A DNA stretch of 32,169 bases, taken from NCBI GenBank assembly GCA_964529005.1, contig CAZGUH010000044.1, positions 1 to 32,169 of the forward strand. The letters run 5' to 3'. Below are positions 15,750-23,992 of the stretch, one piece after another. The stretch is from CAZGUH01 sp964529005 (GTDB taxonomy: Bacteria > Actinomycetota > Acidimicrobiia > Acidimicrobiales > Ilumatobacteraceae). How positions within the stretch are numbered: position 1 is the first letter of the stretch; each line of letters begins with the position of its first letter. Below the pieces are notes generated by a model. The model was given only the letters and a program-made list of their open reading frames with translations. It did no database searches and had not been told where the DNA came from. The position numbers and the translations under genes were made by a program.

Positions 15750-17435
15750 ATGCCGATCACCACTCGGCGACGCGCCGGATTGCGCGCCGTCGCCGTCGGC
15801 CTCGTCGCGTTGCTCGCCGCAGGATGCGGTGGCGACGACGACGACGAGGGCGGCGTCAGTTCGGGAAGCGTCACGTCGCCCGCGTCGAGCTCTGCCTCGA
15901 CGGCGCCCAGCAGCAGCGGCAGCTCGGTGGAGACGACCGCCGGCTCGAGCGCGTCGAGCACGACGGACGCGATGTCGGAGTCGGAGATCGATCCCAGTGT
16001 TCCTGTCAAGATGGCCGTCGCGTTCGCGTCGAGCACCTGGGATCCGGCGACCGTCCTCAACTCCTCGATCTTCAACACGTTCACGCGAAGCGTGTACGAG
16101 CGGCTGGTGAGCTTCGTCGAGACGCCCGACGGCGAACAGCCGGCGCCCGGCCTCGCAGATTCGTGGACCATCTCGCCCGACGGCCTGACCGTCGAGTTCA
16201 AGCTCCGTAGCGGAGTCACGTTCCACGACGGAACGCCGTTCAACGCAGACGCCGTGAAGGGCAACTTCGACCGCGCGAAGACGCTGCCCAACTCCACGGG
16301 CACGAAAGCGTTCGAACTGGTCGAGAGCATCGACGTGGTCGACGACTTGACCGTGCGGCTGAATCTCTCGGCCCCGGACACCGACCTGCTCTACGTGTTG
16401 GGCGAAGATCCTGCCGGCGCGATCGCCAGCCCCGCCGGCTTCGACGGGACCTTGGAGACGCAACCGATCGGCACTGGGCCGTATCGCGTGGTCGACATCA
16501 AACCGGACGTCGTCACCTTCGAGAAGTACGACGGCTACTGGGACCCGAACGTCGGCGGGGCGGACATGGTGACGATTGCGACGATCCCCGACGCCAACGC
16601 CCGCATCAACGCCGTTCAGGACGGCCTTGTCGACATCATTCTGACGAGCCCGCTCGACTACGAGGTCGCCCAGGACATCGCCGATGGCGGCGACTACCAG
16701 TTCGAGATGTCCTTCGGGCCTGACTACTACCTCGTCGGCTTCAACACCGCCCGTCCGCCGTTCGACAACGTCGACGTTCGTCGCGCGGTGAGCCTCGCGA
16801 TCGATCGTGAGGCGATGAGCGAGGGCGTGCTTCCGTTCAACCCGCCGACGCAGCAGATGTACCAGCAGGGCGCGGTGGGCCATGTGCCGGACCTCGACGA
16901 GGACATCCCCGTCGATGTGGCGGAGGCGACCGCCTTGCTCGCCGCCGCTGGCGCCGCCGGCGCGACCGTGACGGCAGTCCACCCGGCCAATGACCACTGG
17001 CCGACGATGGCGCAGGTCGTGCAGGCCCAGCTCGCCGCGATCGGTCTCAACGTGGAACTCACGGCAGTTCCGCCCGCTGAGTTCACCGGCCGGTGGCGGT
17101 CGGGCGACTTCGACATGCAGATCGGGCAGCAGCTGGGCAGCACGTCGCCCGAGCGGCAGGCGATTCTGCACCTCGTGACCGCGAACATCGGTGGCCAGGG
17201 CGCGGAGGAGGCGCTGGAGTTGGTCGCAGCCGCCAGCAAGCTCGACCAATCGTCGTCGGAAGCGGCCACGGCGTGGCGGGAGATCTCCGAGTATCTCGTC
17301 GAGAAGCCGATCGAGGTCCCGGTGGTCCGGTCTGGCCTCGGCTTCCTCGCCGCTGACGACATCGTCGGTCTCAGCGACCTGGCGCCGCAGAAGCGCTCCC
17401 TCTACCTCCAGGCCGTTGGCCATCGAGCAAGCTGA
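15750..17435 (+). CDS. Oligopeptide-type ABC transporter substrate-binding lipoprotein (SBP_bac_5)
   Basis: A 561-residue family 5 solute-binding lipoprotein. Its signal peptide ends in LLAAGC (lipid Cys26), followed by an acidic run and a Ser/Thr/Ala linker. The mature part has LVSFVETPDGEQPAPGLADSWTISPDGLTVEFKLRSGVTFHDGTPFNADAVKGNFDRAK, the family signature, then GTGPYRVVDIKPDVVTFEKYDGYW and NTARPPFDNVDVRRAVSLAIDREAM. ATG 15750 has AAGGGGGG upstream. It is the first gene of a complete importer. Family members bind peptides but also opines, nickel chelates, glycosides and other solutes, so the ligand is probably the cluster's substrate rather than necessarily a peptide. Confidence 0.95.
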   Translation: MPITTRRRAGLRAVAVGLVALLAAGCGGDDDDEGGVSSGSVTSPASSSASTAPSSSGSSVETTAGSSASSTTDAMSESEIDPSVPVKMAVAFASSTWDPATVLNSSIFNTFTRSVYERLVSFVETPDGEQPAPGLADSWTISPDGLTVEFKLRSGVTFHDGTPFNADAVKGNFDRAKTLPNSTGTKAFELVESIDVVDDLTVRLNLSAPDTDLLYVLGEDPAGAIASPAGFDGTLETQPIGTGPYRVVDIKPDVVTFEKYDGYWDPNVGGADMVTIATIPDANARINAVQDGLVDIILTSPLDYEVAQDIADGGDYQFEMSFGPDYYLVGFNTARPPFDNVDVRRAVSLAIDREAMSEGVLPFNPPTQQMYQQGAVGHVPDLDEDIPVDVAEATALLAAAGAAGATVTAVHPANDHWPTMAQVVQAQLAAIGLNVELTAVPPAEFTGRWRSGDFDMQIGQQLGSTSPERQAILHLVTANIGGQGAEEALELVAAASKLDQSSSEAATAWREISEYLVEKPIEVPVVRSGLGFLAADDIVGLSDLAPQKRSLYLQAVGHRAS

Positions 17436-17447
17436 TCGCGACGTGCC

Positions 17448-17479
17448 CGGGTGGGAAGGCGCTCGGGCCTTCCCACCCG
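17448..17479 (+). terminator. Hairpin between binding protein and permease genes
   Basis: Perfect stem CGGGTGGGAAGGC (17448-17460) with GCCTTCCCACCCG (17467-17479), 13 bp around a 6-base loop, 13 bases after the binding-protein stop. No T-run follows. It may act as a partial terminator or RNA-stabilising structure so that binding protein exceeds membrane components. Confidence 0.6.
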
Positions 17480-17603
17480 CGAGCGGGACGCGTTGCTTGC
17501 GCGCACTGCGCTCGGAGGGCAATGTGTATCCGCGGTTGTCGCCGCCTCGGCGCGACTCGAGGGGCTCAGAAGTCAGCCGTCATGGGGGAACGATCGACCG
17601 ACG

Positions 17604-18548
17604 ATGAAATACTTCGCTCTTCGCCTCGTCACGGCTGTTCCGACAGCGGCGCTCGTGCTGCTGCTGACGTTCCTCCTGCTCGAGTTGGTGCCGGGCGACC
17701 CGGCTCGTGTCGTGACGGGCGAGAACGCAACGCCCGAGCAGGTCGAGGTCGCGAGACATCGGCTCGGCCTCGACGAGCCCTTCGCCCAACGAGCCTCCGA
17801 TTTCGTCATCGATGTGTTCCGTGGTGACCTGGGTGAGTCGCTCCAGAACCAGCAGCCGGTCACCAAACGGATCGGGGCGACGCTGCCGGTGACGCTGTCG
17901 CTGACCGCCGTGTCGGTCGTCTTCTCGCTCGTGATCGCCATTCCGTTCGGTGCTCTCGCGGCCCTCTTCCAGGGCAGATGGCTCGATCGTGCGGTGGCGG
18001 CTGTGTCGTCGGCGCTCATTGCGATTCCGCCGTTCATCACGGGGCTCGTTCTGGTGATCGTCTTCGCCCTGAAGAACGACCTGTTCCCCGCCGGTGGCTA
18101 CGTCGCCTTCCGCGACAGCCCTGCGGAATGGCTGCGGTCTCTCGTCCTCCCCGCGTTCGCGTTGTCGCTGACATCGGCGGCTGAGCTCGCGCGGCAGATC
18201 CGAAGCTCGATGGTCGAAACGCTGGATCAGAGCTTCGTGCGGACCGTGCGCGCGAAGGGCATGTCACCCAAGAACGTCATCGCGAAGCACTGCGCGAAGA
18301 ACGCCGCAATTCCCGTCGTCACCGTCTTCGGCCTACAGATCGGCAGGATCCTGAGCGGGGCCGTCGTCATCGAGCTGATCTTTGCGTTGCCGGGCTTCGG
18401 CACGCTCGCATATCAGGCAGTGCTGGGGCGCGACCTGCCGCTCATCCAAGGGGTGGTGCTGGTGAGCGCGCTCGCCGTGATCATCTGCAATCTCGTCGTC
18501 GACGTGTCGTACGGATACTTCAATCCAAGGCTGCGGACGGAGCGATGA
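17604..18548 (+). CDS. ABC transporter permease, DppB/OppB-like
   Basis: A 314-residue inner-membrane permease. It starts MKYFALRLVTAVPTAALVLLLTFLLLELVPGDPA, the first membrane helix plus the conserved GDP segment, continues with ATPEQVEVARHRLGLDEP, and has at least five further hydrophobic stretches. The EAA loop that meets the ATPase is FVRTVRAKGMSPKNVIAKHCAKNAAIPVVTV. ATG 17604 is chosen over an upstream ATG in frame because it directly precedes the first helix; a G-rich site lies about 13 bases upstream. It overlaps the next permease by ATGA. Confidence 0.95.
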   Translation: MKYFALRLVTAVPTAALVLLLTFLLLELVPGDPARVVTGENATPEQVEVARHRLGLDEPFAQRASDFVIDVFRGDLGESLQNQQPVTKRIGATLPVTLSLTAVSVVFSLVIAIPFGALAALFQGRWLDRAVAAVSSALIAIPPFITGLVLVIVFALKNDLFPAGGYVAFRDSPAEWLRSLVLPAFALSLTSAAELARQIRSSMVETLDQSFVRTVRAKGMSPKNVIAKHCAKNAAIPVVTVFGLQIGRILSGAVVIELIFALPGFGTLAYQAVLGRDLPLIQGVVLVSALAVIICNLVVDVSYGYFNPRLRTER

Positions 18549-19429
18549 GCGCAGTCGGCACCGTTCAGGTTTCCGCGCCGACGGCGCCGCCACGATGGCG
18601 GGTCGTCCGCCGGCTGCGACGTAGCTGGGTCGGGATGGTCTCCACCGGGGTGCTCGTCCTGCTGGTGGTCGTTGCGGTCCTCGCCCCGTGGCTGGCCCCG
18701 CAGGATCCGAACATCCAGGATCTCGTTCATCGCAACGAAGGACCGACCTGGGCACATCTGCTCGGCACCGACGCGCTCGGCCGCGACACCTTGAGCCGAC
18801 TGATCGTCGCCGCGCGCGTGACCCTTCTCGCAGCGGCCGAGGCGTCGGGGCTCGCGGTCCTGATCGGAACTCCCGCAGGCTTGTACGCGGGATACCTCGG
18901 CGGCTGGCTGGATTCGTTGCTCAGCCGTCTCGCCGATGCTCTGCTCTGCCTGCCGCCACTGATCCTCGCGATGGCGATCGTCGGCATCCTCGGTCCGGGT
19001 CTGACCAATGCAATGGTGGCGCTCGGCATCGTGTTCGCCCCGCGGTTCTTCCGCTTGGCGAGGAGCCTGTCACGATCGATCACCGCTGAGACCTACATCG
19101 AGGCGGAACGAGCACTCGGCGCGTCGACGAAGCGGATCGCTTTCGTGCACGTGCTGCCGAATGCCAGCTCCGCTCTGCTCGTGCAGATCTCGTTCACCTT
19201 CGGATTCATCATCACCGCCGAGGCGACGCTCAGCTTCCTCGGCCTCGGCGTGCAAGCGCCTCAGGCGAGCTGGGGCGGGATGGTGCGCGAGGCGTTCAAC
19301 AACATCCGCAGGGCCGTGTTCCCCGTCATCCCACCGGCGGCGATGATCGTCATCGCGATCCTCGCTCTCTCACTTTTCGGGGACAGCCTGCGCGACGCGA
19401 TGGGCCGCCAGCAGCGGCGCGGGTCGTGA
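18545..19429 (+). CDS. ABC transporter permease, DppC/OppC-like
   Basis: A 294-residue second permease, start overlapping the previous stop (ATGA). It has the cytoplasmic N-terminus, helix GMVSTGVLVLLVVVAVLAPWLAP, then HLLGTDALGRDTLSRLIVAARVTLLAA, the conserved OppC N-terminal motif. The EAA loop reads TYIEAERALGASTKRIAFVHVLPNAS, and the ending FLGLGVQAPQASWGGMVREAF with PPAAMIVIAILALSLFGDSLRDAM is typical. It forms the heteromeric channel with the DppB-like protein. Confidence 0.95.
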   Translation: MSAVGTVQVSAPTAPPRWRVVRRLRRSWVGMVSTGVLVLLVVVAVLAPWLAPQDPNIQDLVHRNEGPTWAHLLGTDALGRDTLSRLIVAARVTLLAAAEASGLAVLIGTPAGLYAGYLGGWLDSLLSRLADALLCLPPLILAMAIVGILGPGLTNAMVALGIVFAPRFFRLARSLSRSITAETYIEAERALGASTKRIAFVHVLPNASSALLVQISFTFGFIITAEATLSFLGLGVQAPQASWGGMVREAFNNIRRAVFPVIPPAAMIVIAILALSLFGDSLRDAMGRQQRRGS

Positions 19430-20475
19430 CGTTCGTGTCGAGCCCTCACGTGTCGGACGGCGCGTCGAGCGATGCCGGCGCGCCGAAGACTCCCGACGTC
19501 TTGCAGGTCACCGACTTGTCCGTCAGCTTCTACGTCGAACGTGGTCTGGTCACGGTGGTCGAGGGGCTCTCCGTCCGCGTGGCGCCGGGCGAGACCCTCG
19601 GCATCGTCGGAGAGTCGGGATCGGGCAAGACCGTCTCGACACATGCGATGATGGGGCTCATCCCGGCCCGAATTGGTCGGGTCGAAGGCTCAGCGGTCCT
19701 CGACGGCCGTGACCTCCTGTCGCTGCGCCCGTCTGAGTTGCGCGCGGTTCGCGGGCGTGAGGTCGGCATGATCTTCCAAGAGCCGATGCGCAGCCTCGAT
19801 CCTGCGTTCACGGTCGGGGACCAGATCGCAGAAGTCGCGCGCGCGCATCTCGGGTTGTCGAGGCGAGCGGCATGGGATCGCGCTCTCGAGATGCTCGACA
19901 TGGTCGAGATCCCGCGCGCGCGTGAACGAGCGCGCGACTACCCGCATCAGATGAGCGGTGGCATGTGCCAACGGGTCATGATCGCGATGGCCCTCGTCTG
20001 TCAGCCGAAACTGCTGGTTGCCGACGAGCCTACGACCGCGCTCGATGTCACCGTCCAGGCGCAGATCTTGGATCTCTTGCGCACTCTCCGGGACGAAACC
20101 GGCGTCGCCATCCTGTTCGTCACCCACGATCTCGGCGTCGTCGCTGAAATGTGCGATCGCGTCGCGGTGATGTATGCCGGTCAGGTGGTCGAAGAGCGAG
20201 ATGTGTCCGAGCTGTTCTTCAGTCCCTGCCACCCCTACACCGAAGGCTTGCTCGGCGCGATCGCCGACACGAACATCCGCGAGCGTCGGATGCGGGCAAT
20301 CGCAGGTGTCGTGCCGATGGCGGGGGCGTGGTTGGACGGGTGCCGCTTCCGCGACCGCTGCTCGTACGCGGTCGACGAGTGTGCGGCGCCCCATCCGCCG
20401 TTGCGGGAGGTCGAAGGCGGCGGGCACTCGCGTTGCGTTCGCTTCGAGCAGTTGACGTTGGTTGGGGTCGAATGA
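19426..20475 (+). CDS. ABC transporter ATP-binding protein, DppD/OppD-like
   Basis: A 349-residue ATPase; start GTG 19426 overlaps the previous stop (GTGA). Walker A is GESGSGKTV, the ABC signature MSGGMCQRVMIAMAL, Walker B LLVADEPTTALDV, and the switch His lies in FVTHDLGVVAEMCDR. The C-terminal extension carries the Cys cluster of oligopeptide-type ATPases (GCRFRDRCSYAVDEC and HSRC), which in OppD relatives can bind an iron-sulfur centre. It works as a heterodimer with the following gene, which it overlaps by four bases. Confidence 0.95.
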   Translation: MTFVSSPHVSDGASSDAGAPKTPDVLQVTDLSVSFYVERGLVTVVEGLSVRVAPGETLGIVGESGSGKTVSTHAMMGLIPARIGRVEGSAVLDGRDLLSLRPSELRAVRGREVGMIFQEPMRSLDPAFTVGDQIAEVARAHLGLSRRAAWDRALEMLDMVEIPRARERARDYPHQMSGGMCQRVMIAMALVCQPKLLVADEPTTALDVTVQAQILDLLRTLRDETGVAILFVTHDLGVVAEMCDRVAVMYAGQVVEERDVSELFFSPCHPYTEGLLGAIADTNIRERRMRAIAGVVPMAGAWLDGCRFRDRCSYAVDECAAPHPPLREVEGGGHSRCVRFEQLTLVGVE

Positions 20476-21428
20476 CACTGCTGCACGCGAGAAGTGTCTC
20501 GAAGACATTCCGCTCGAGAAGGAGCCGGATCGGTGGCCGTCGCTCGGCGGTGCACGCTGTCGATGGTGTGACGCTGTCGATCGCCCCCGGTGAGACGGTC
20601 GCTCTCGTCGGGGAATCCGGGTCGGGGAAGTCGACGTTCGGTCGCCTGGTCCTGGGATTGATCTCCGCTGATGAGGGCGACGTCTCCTTCGACGGTGTCG
20701 ACGTGCGCTCACTTCCTCCGCGCCAGCTCCGCTCGCTTCGACGTCGGATGCAGATGATCTTCCAGGACCCGCACTCGTCGATGAACCCCCGGTTCCCGAT
20801 CGGGACCTCCGTCGCCGAGCCGCTGAAGATCCATGGGATCGGCAGCAGCGAGGACCGCGCCGGCCGGGCTCGGTCACTCCTCGCTCGTGTGGGCCTCGAG
20901 GGCTACGAGCAGCGTTTGCCGTACGAGCTCTCCGGAGGGCAGCTCCAGCGCGTCGCGATCGCTCGGGCGCTCGCCACGGAACCGGACCTGATCGTGTGCG
21001 ACGAGCCGGTGGCGGCGCTCGACGTCTCCGTGCGCGCGCAGGTGATGAACCTTCTCCAGGACCTCCAGGAAGAGCGCGGCATCGCCTATCTCTTCATCTC
21101 CCACGATCTGTCGCTCGTGCGCATCATCGCCGACCGGGTCGCGGTGATGTACCGGGGTCGGATCGTCGAGTCCGCGTCGGCCGAAGCGCTGTACGAAGAC
21201 CCCCGACATCCCTATACGAAAGCGCTGCTCGGCGCGATTCCCGTCCCCAACCCCCGACGGCGCGCGACGAAGCTGAGTTCGGAGCGCGTCGCGAACAACT
21301 CCACGATCCCGGATGGGTGCGCCTTCGCGCCGCGTTGTCAGGATGCGATGGATCGGTGCTGGACCGAGCGCCCCGTCGCACGGACCGACGATGCCGGCGA
21401 TCGCGAAGTGAGCTGTCACCTGTACTGA
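20472..21428 (+). CDS. ABC transporter ATP-binding protein, DppF/OppF-like
   Basis: A 318-residue second ATPase, start ATG 20472 overlapping the previous stop. Walker A GESGSGKST, signature LSGGQLQRVAIARAL, Walker B LIVCDEPVAALDV and switch His in FISHDLSLVRIIADR are complete. The C-terminal Cys cluster (GCAFAPRCQDAMDRC and a final SCHLY) matches the OppF extension. The long in-frame upstream reading is inside the DppD-like gene and not used. It closes the importer operon and converges on the cyclase-family gene with a 29-base gap. Confidence 0.95.
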   Translation: MTLLHARSVSKTFRSRRSRIGGRRSAVHAVDGVTLSIAPGETVALVGESGSGKSTFGRLVLGLISADEGDVSFDGVDVRSLPPRQLRSLRRRMQMIFQDPHSSMNPRFPIGTSVAEPLKIHGIGSSEDRAGRARSLLARVGLEGYEQRLPYELSGGQLQRVAIARALATEPDLIVCDEPVAALDVSVRAQVMNLLQDLQEERGIAYLFISHDLSLVRIIADRVAVMYRGRIVESASAEALYEDPRHPYTKALLGAIPVPNPRRRATKLSSERVANNSTIPDGCAFAPRCQDAMDRCWTERPVARTDDAGDREVSCHLY

Positions 21429-21457
21429 CGAGATCTCCGCGCTCCGCTGGCGGCGCC

Positions 21458-22363
21458 TTACTGGATGAACAGCGGATCGACGAGGAATCCGGTCGCTCGT
21501 GGCAGCGCCGGAGGCGCGACGACGAGCCCGCCGGTCGCCCGGTCGCTGTGCCGCGCCGTTGTGACAGCCGCCGTGAGATCGCAATTGTCGACGAGCAGCA
21601 GACCGATCGCCCACGACAGGAGGTGCACCGGATACTCGGGTTCGCCATCGCAAACACCATCGAGGAAGTCCCAGCACACGATCGAGACATCGTGCTCCAC
21701 GATCCACCGCGCTGCGTCGGCGCCGGCGCCGGGCATCGGCGTGTGGCCCCGAAGATCGAGTTCGTTGCCGGCCGCCTCCCACCGGTCTCGTCCCATGTAC
21801 AAGAGCAGCGCGTCGCCCGGCTCGAACACGACTCCCACTCGTTCGAGCGCCGCGTCGATGTCGTCACCTGTGACGGGATGGCTCGCATCCACCCAGTCGG
21901 CCCCGCGCACCGCGGGGATGTCCGCGACGACGCCGCGCGTGAACAGCGTGTGGCCCGCGAGGTCGGCGAGGTCCGGACCGTCGGGATCGTCGACAGCGCG
22001 CCCCCCGTACCACGTTCCATGGCGTCCGAAGTGGTTCAGCGCGTCGAGATGCGTGCGGCGTTCTCCATGAGGACTGAGGTGAGCGATGTCGGCGCCGATG
22101 CACAGCGTGCGGCCGACCGTGTGTGCGACGTCAACTGTGCAGACGCCTTCGCCGGCGCTTCGATCGTCCGTGAGCACGATCCGCCGCGCGAGCGAGGCGC
22201 AGCGGCCCGTCTCGATGGCTGACGCGGCACGCTGCCGCGCTGCGTCATCGATGAGGTTGGCAGTTCCCTTTCGGTCGTTCGAGCCGAAGCGCTTCGTCGC
22301 CGCGAGCTCGTCGATCCACTGGCCGTGGGGCGACCGTCGGTTCCCGCCGGGCATGTCGTTCAC
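21458..22363 (-). CDS. Cyclase-family (kynurenine formamidase-like) metal hydrolase
   Basis: A 301-residue protein of the Cyclase Pfam family (PF04199), metal-dependent hydrolases acting on amide or lactone bonds. The metal region reads HLSPHGERRTHLDALNHFG, the variant THLDAxxHF form in which the first His of HTGTHxD is not in its usual place. FTRGVVADIP, FEPGDALLLYMGRD and VSIVCWDFLDG are further family blocks, and PVHLLSWAIGLLLVDNCDL gives the late conserved strand. GTG 22363 is used because it overlaps the preceding DUF35 stop (GTGA); ATG 22354 is an alternative. It is the last gene of the leftward operon behind operator D. Confidence 0.85.
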   Translation of the reverse strand: MNDMPGGNRRSPHGQWIDELAATKRFGSNDRKGTANLIDDAARQRAASAIETGRCASLARRIVLTDDRSAGEGVCTVDVAHTVGRTLCIGADIAHLSPHGERRTHLDALNHFGRHGTWYGGRAVDDPDGPDLADLAGHTLFTRGVVADIPAVRGADWVDASHPVTGDDIDAALERVGVVFEPGDALLLYMGRDRWEAAGNELDLRGHTPMPGAGADAARWIVEHDVSIVCWDFLDGVCDGEPEYPVHLLSWAIGLLLVDNCDLTAAVTTARHSDRATGGLVVAPPALPRATGFLVDPLFIQ

Positions 22364-22782
22364 GCTTCCCGATCGATGCCTCGTACGGGTCGGAACGCGG
22401 GAATGCACTCGCTGTCCTCGGTTCGCACGAAGCCGACGCGGAGCGGGTGGCCGATGTAGAGCGGCGCGTCGACCGGGGCGTCGATCAACGCATTCATCCA
22501 GGGACCTTCGGTGAGTTCGACGATGCCCGCGATGTTGAGGGGCTTGCCGGACCGGTCGTAGGGGACCACCCAGCTCACGAGCGTCGCGTCGCCGAGCGCC
22601 TCGTGCCAGACGATGTCGGGCGACGCGCACACGTCGCACCGAACCGTCGGCGCGCAGAAGATTCCTTGCATCGGCGGAAGGAAGTGACCCTGGGGGCAGC
22701 GACGGATGAGCAGCTTCCCATTCGCAGTTCCGTCGAAGAATTCCGCCGAATCCGCGTCCCGCTGCACTGTCATCAGATTCAT
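22360..22782 (-). CDS. DUF35 OB-fold protein with zinc ribbon (acyl-CoA-associated)
   Basis: A 140-residue small partner protein. The N-terminal rubredoxin-like ribbon is RCPQGHFLPPMQGIFCAPTVRCDVC; the OB-fold follows (EALGDATLVSWVVPYDRSGKPLNIAGIVELTEG) and ends HPLRVGFVRTED. DUF35 proteins bind thiolase-fold enzymes and hold the acyl-CoA, as in the ChsH2 tail with Ltp2 in steroid side-chain cleavage. It sits nine bases after a thiolase-fold gene on the same strand, the standard pairing. A second in-frame ATG lies three codons in. Confidence 0.92.
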   Translation of the reverse strand: MNLMTVQRDADSAEFFDGTANGKLLIRRCPQGHFLPPMQGIFCAPTVRCDVCASPDIVWHEALGDATLVSWVVPYDRSGKPLNIAGIVELTEGPWMNALIDAPVDAPLYIGHPLRVGFVRTEDSECIPAFRPVRGIDREA

Positions 22783-22791
22783 GGCCGATCC

Positions 22792-23958
22792 TCAGCTGGT
22801 CGGGTTGGCGCCCAGGATGAGCGTGGAGTGGTGCTCGAGATAGCCGCCGTTGCCGCTGCACAAGATGAAGTCGTGGTCAGCGACCTGTCGTTCGCCCGCG
22901 TCGCCGCGCGCTTGGACGACCGCCTCGTGGAGGGGAGTCGCGCCCCCGAGGTAGAACGCCGAGAGTTGGCCGCCTCCTGTGTTCGTCGGCATCGAGCCGC
23001 CCGGCCCCAGAGCGCCGCTCATCGCCAGGGGCCCGCTTTCGCCCTTGGCGACGAAGCCGTAGTCCTCGAGCGTGATCAGCACCGCGTACGTGTAGCAATC
23101 GTAGAACTCGCGGACGCCGATCTGATCGAGGGAGATGCCTGCCATGTCGAGCGCTGTTCGCCCCGAGATTCCGGCGCCGCTGACGAGCCCCTGCTCGCTT
23201 CCGCGCCTCGCGGGATAGAAGGGGTGACATTGTCCCCACCCCCAGAGGTACGCCGGCGGTTGTGCCAGGTCCCGCGCCCGCTCGGCGGTCGTGATCACGA
23301 CGGCGACGGCGCCGTTCGACACCAGGCTGCAGTCGTAGAGCCGGAAGGGGTCCGCGACCATGCGGGAGTTCTGGTGATCCTCCAGCGTCATGGGCTCGCG
23401 CTCCTGAGCGAGCGGGTTCATCATCGCCCACTGACGCTGAGCGACAGCGACTGCGCCGAAGTGTTCGGAGGTTGTGCCGAACGCAGCCATGTGCCGGCGA
23501 GCGAGCAGCGCGTAGTTCTGGTTCGCTCCGCTGAGGCCGATCGCCGTGTTCATCGCCCCATAGCCCGTCGGCTTCATCCACGCGCCGCCATACGGCGTTC
23601 GCTTGGTCGGATCCTGGAGCGGACACGCGGCGTGCACGTAGACCACTGTGGAGGCCATGCCCGACAACACCGCCATTGCCGCATACTGCACGGCGGCGCC
23701 GGCCGTGGCGCCGGCGACGAACATGTTGACGCTCAATCCCTGATTGCGCAGCCCGAGGGTGCTGGCGACGAACGCCCGGTTGGTGTTCACGAGATCGCTC
23801 GTGAGGACACCATCGACGTCGGAGAGACGAAGTCCGGCGTCGGCAACGGCGTTGGCGACTGCGTCGGCCGCGAACTCTGCCGCGGTTCGTCCGTAGACGC
23901 GGCCGATCTCGGACACGCCAAGACCGACGATCGCCGCCTTTGCCCTGAAACTGCTCAT
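22792..23958 (-). CDS. Cys-less thiolase-fold protein, probable Ltp2-like aldolase
   Basis: A 388-residue SCP2-type thiolase-superfamily protein (MSSFRAKAAIVGLGVSEIGRVYGRTAAEFAADAV). Aligned by eye with the active thiolase at 30953, the nucleophilic Cys position is Val81 (VNMFVAGATAG against VENACASSG). The HD motif His is Tyr286 (REFYDCYTY), and the GHPIG His becomes Tyr336 (NTGGGQLSAFYLGG). This matches the altered active site of Ltp2 steroid aldolases, which split a beta-hydroxyacyl-CoA by retro-aldol chemistry together with a DUF35 partner, here the next gene. I infer an aldolase or binding role rather than thiolysis. Start ATG 23958 has GAGGG upstream. Confidence 0.88.
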   Translation of the reverse strand: MSSFRAKAAIVGLGVSEIGRVYGRTAAEFAADAVANAVADAGLRLSDVDGVLTSDLVNTNRAFVASTLGLRNQGLSVNMFVAGATAGAAVQYAAMAVLSGMASTVVYVHAACPLQDPTKRTPYGGAWMKPTGYGAMNTAIGLSGANQNYALLARRHMAAFGTTSEHFGAVAVAQRQWAMMNPLAQEREPMTLEDHQNSRMVADPFRLYDCSLVSNGAVAVVITTAERARDLAQPPAYLWGWGQCHPFYPARRGSEQGLVSGAGISGRTALDMAGISLDQIGVREFYDCYTYAVLITLEDYGFVAKGESGPLAMSGALGPGGSMPTNTGGGQLSAFYLGGATPLHEAVVQARGDAGERQVADHDFILCSGNGGYLEHHSTLILGANPTS

Positions 23959-23992
23959 GCCGTATCCCTCGATGCTCGGTCGGCTGACGTGC

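Noticed and set aside
15690..17522. 610-codon minus-strand frame opposite the ABC binding protein
   Set aside because: Shadow of the family 5 binding protein; composition is low in hydrophobic residues and has no domain pattern.
22133..22152. GTCAACTGTGCAGAC inside the cyclase-family gene
   Set aside because: Only one arm matches; coding sequence and no promoter elements.
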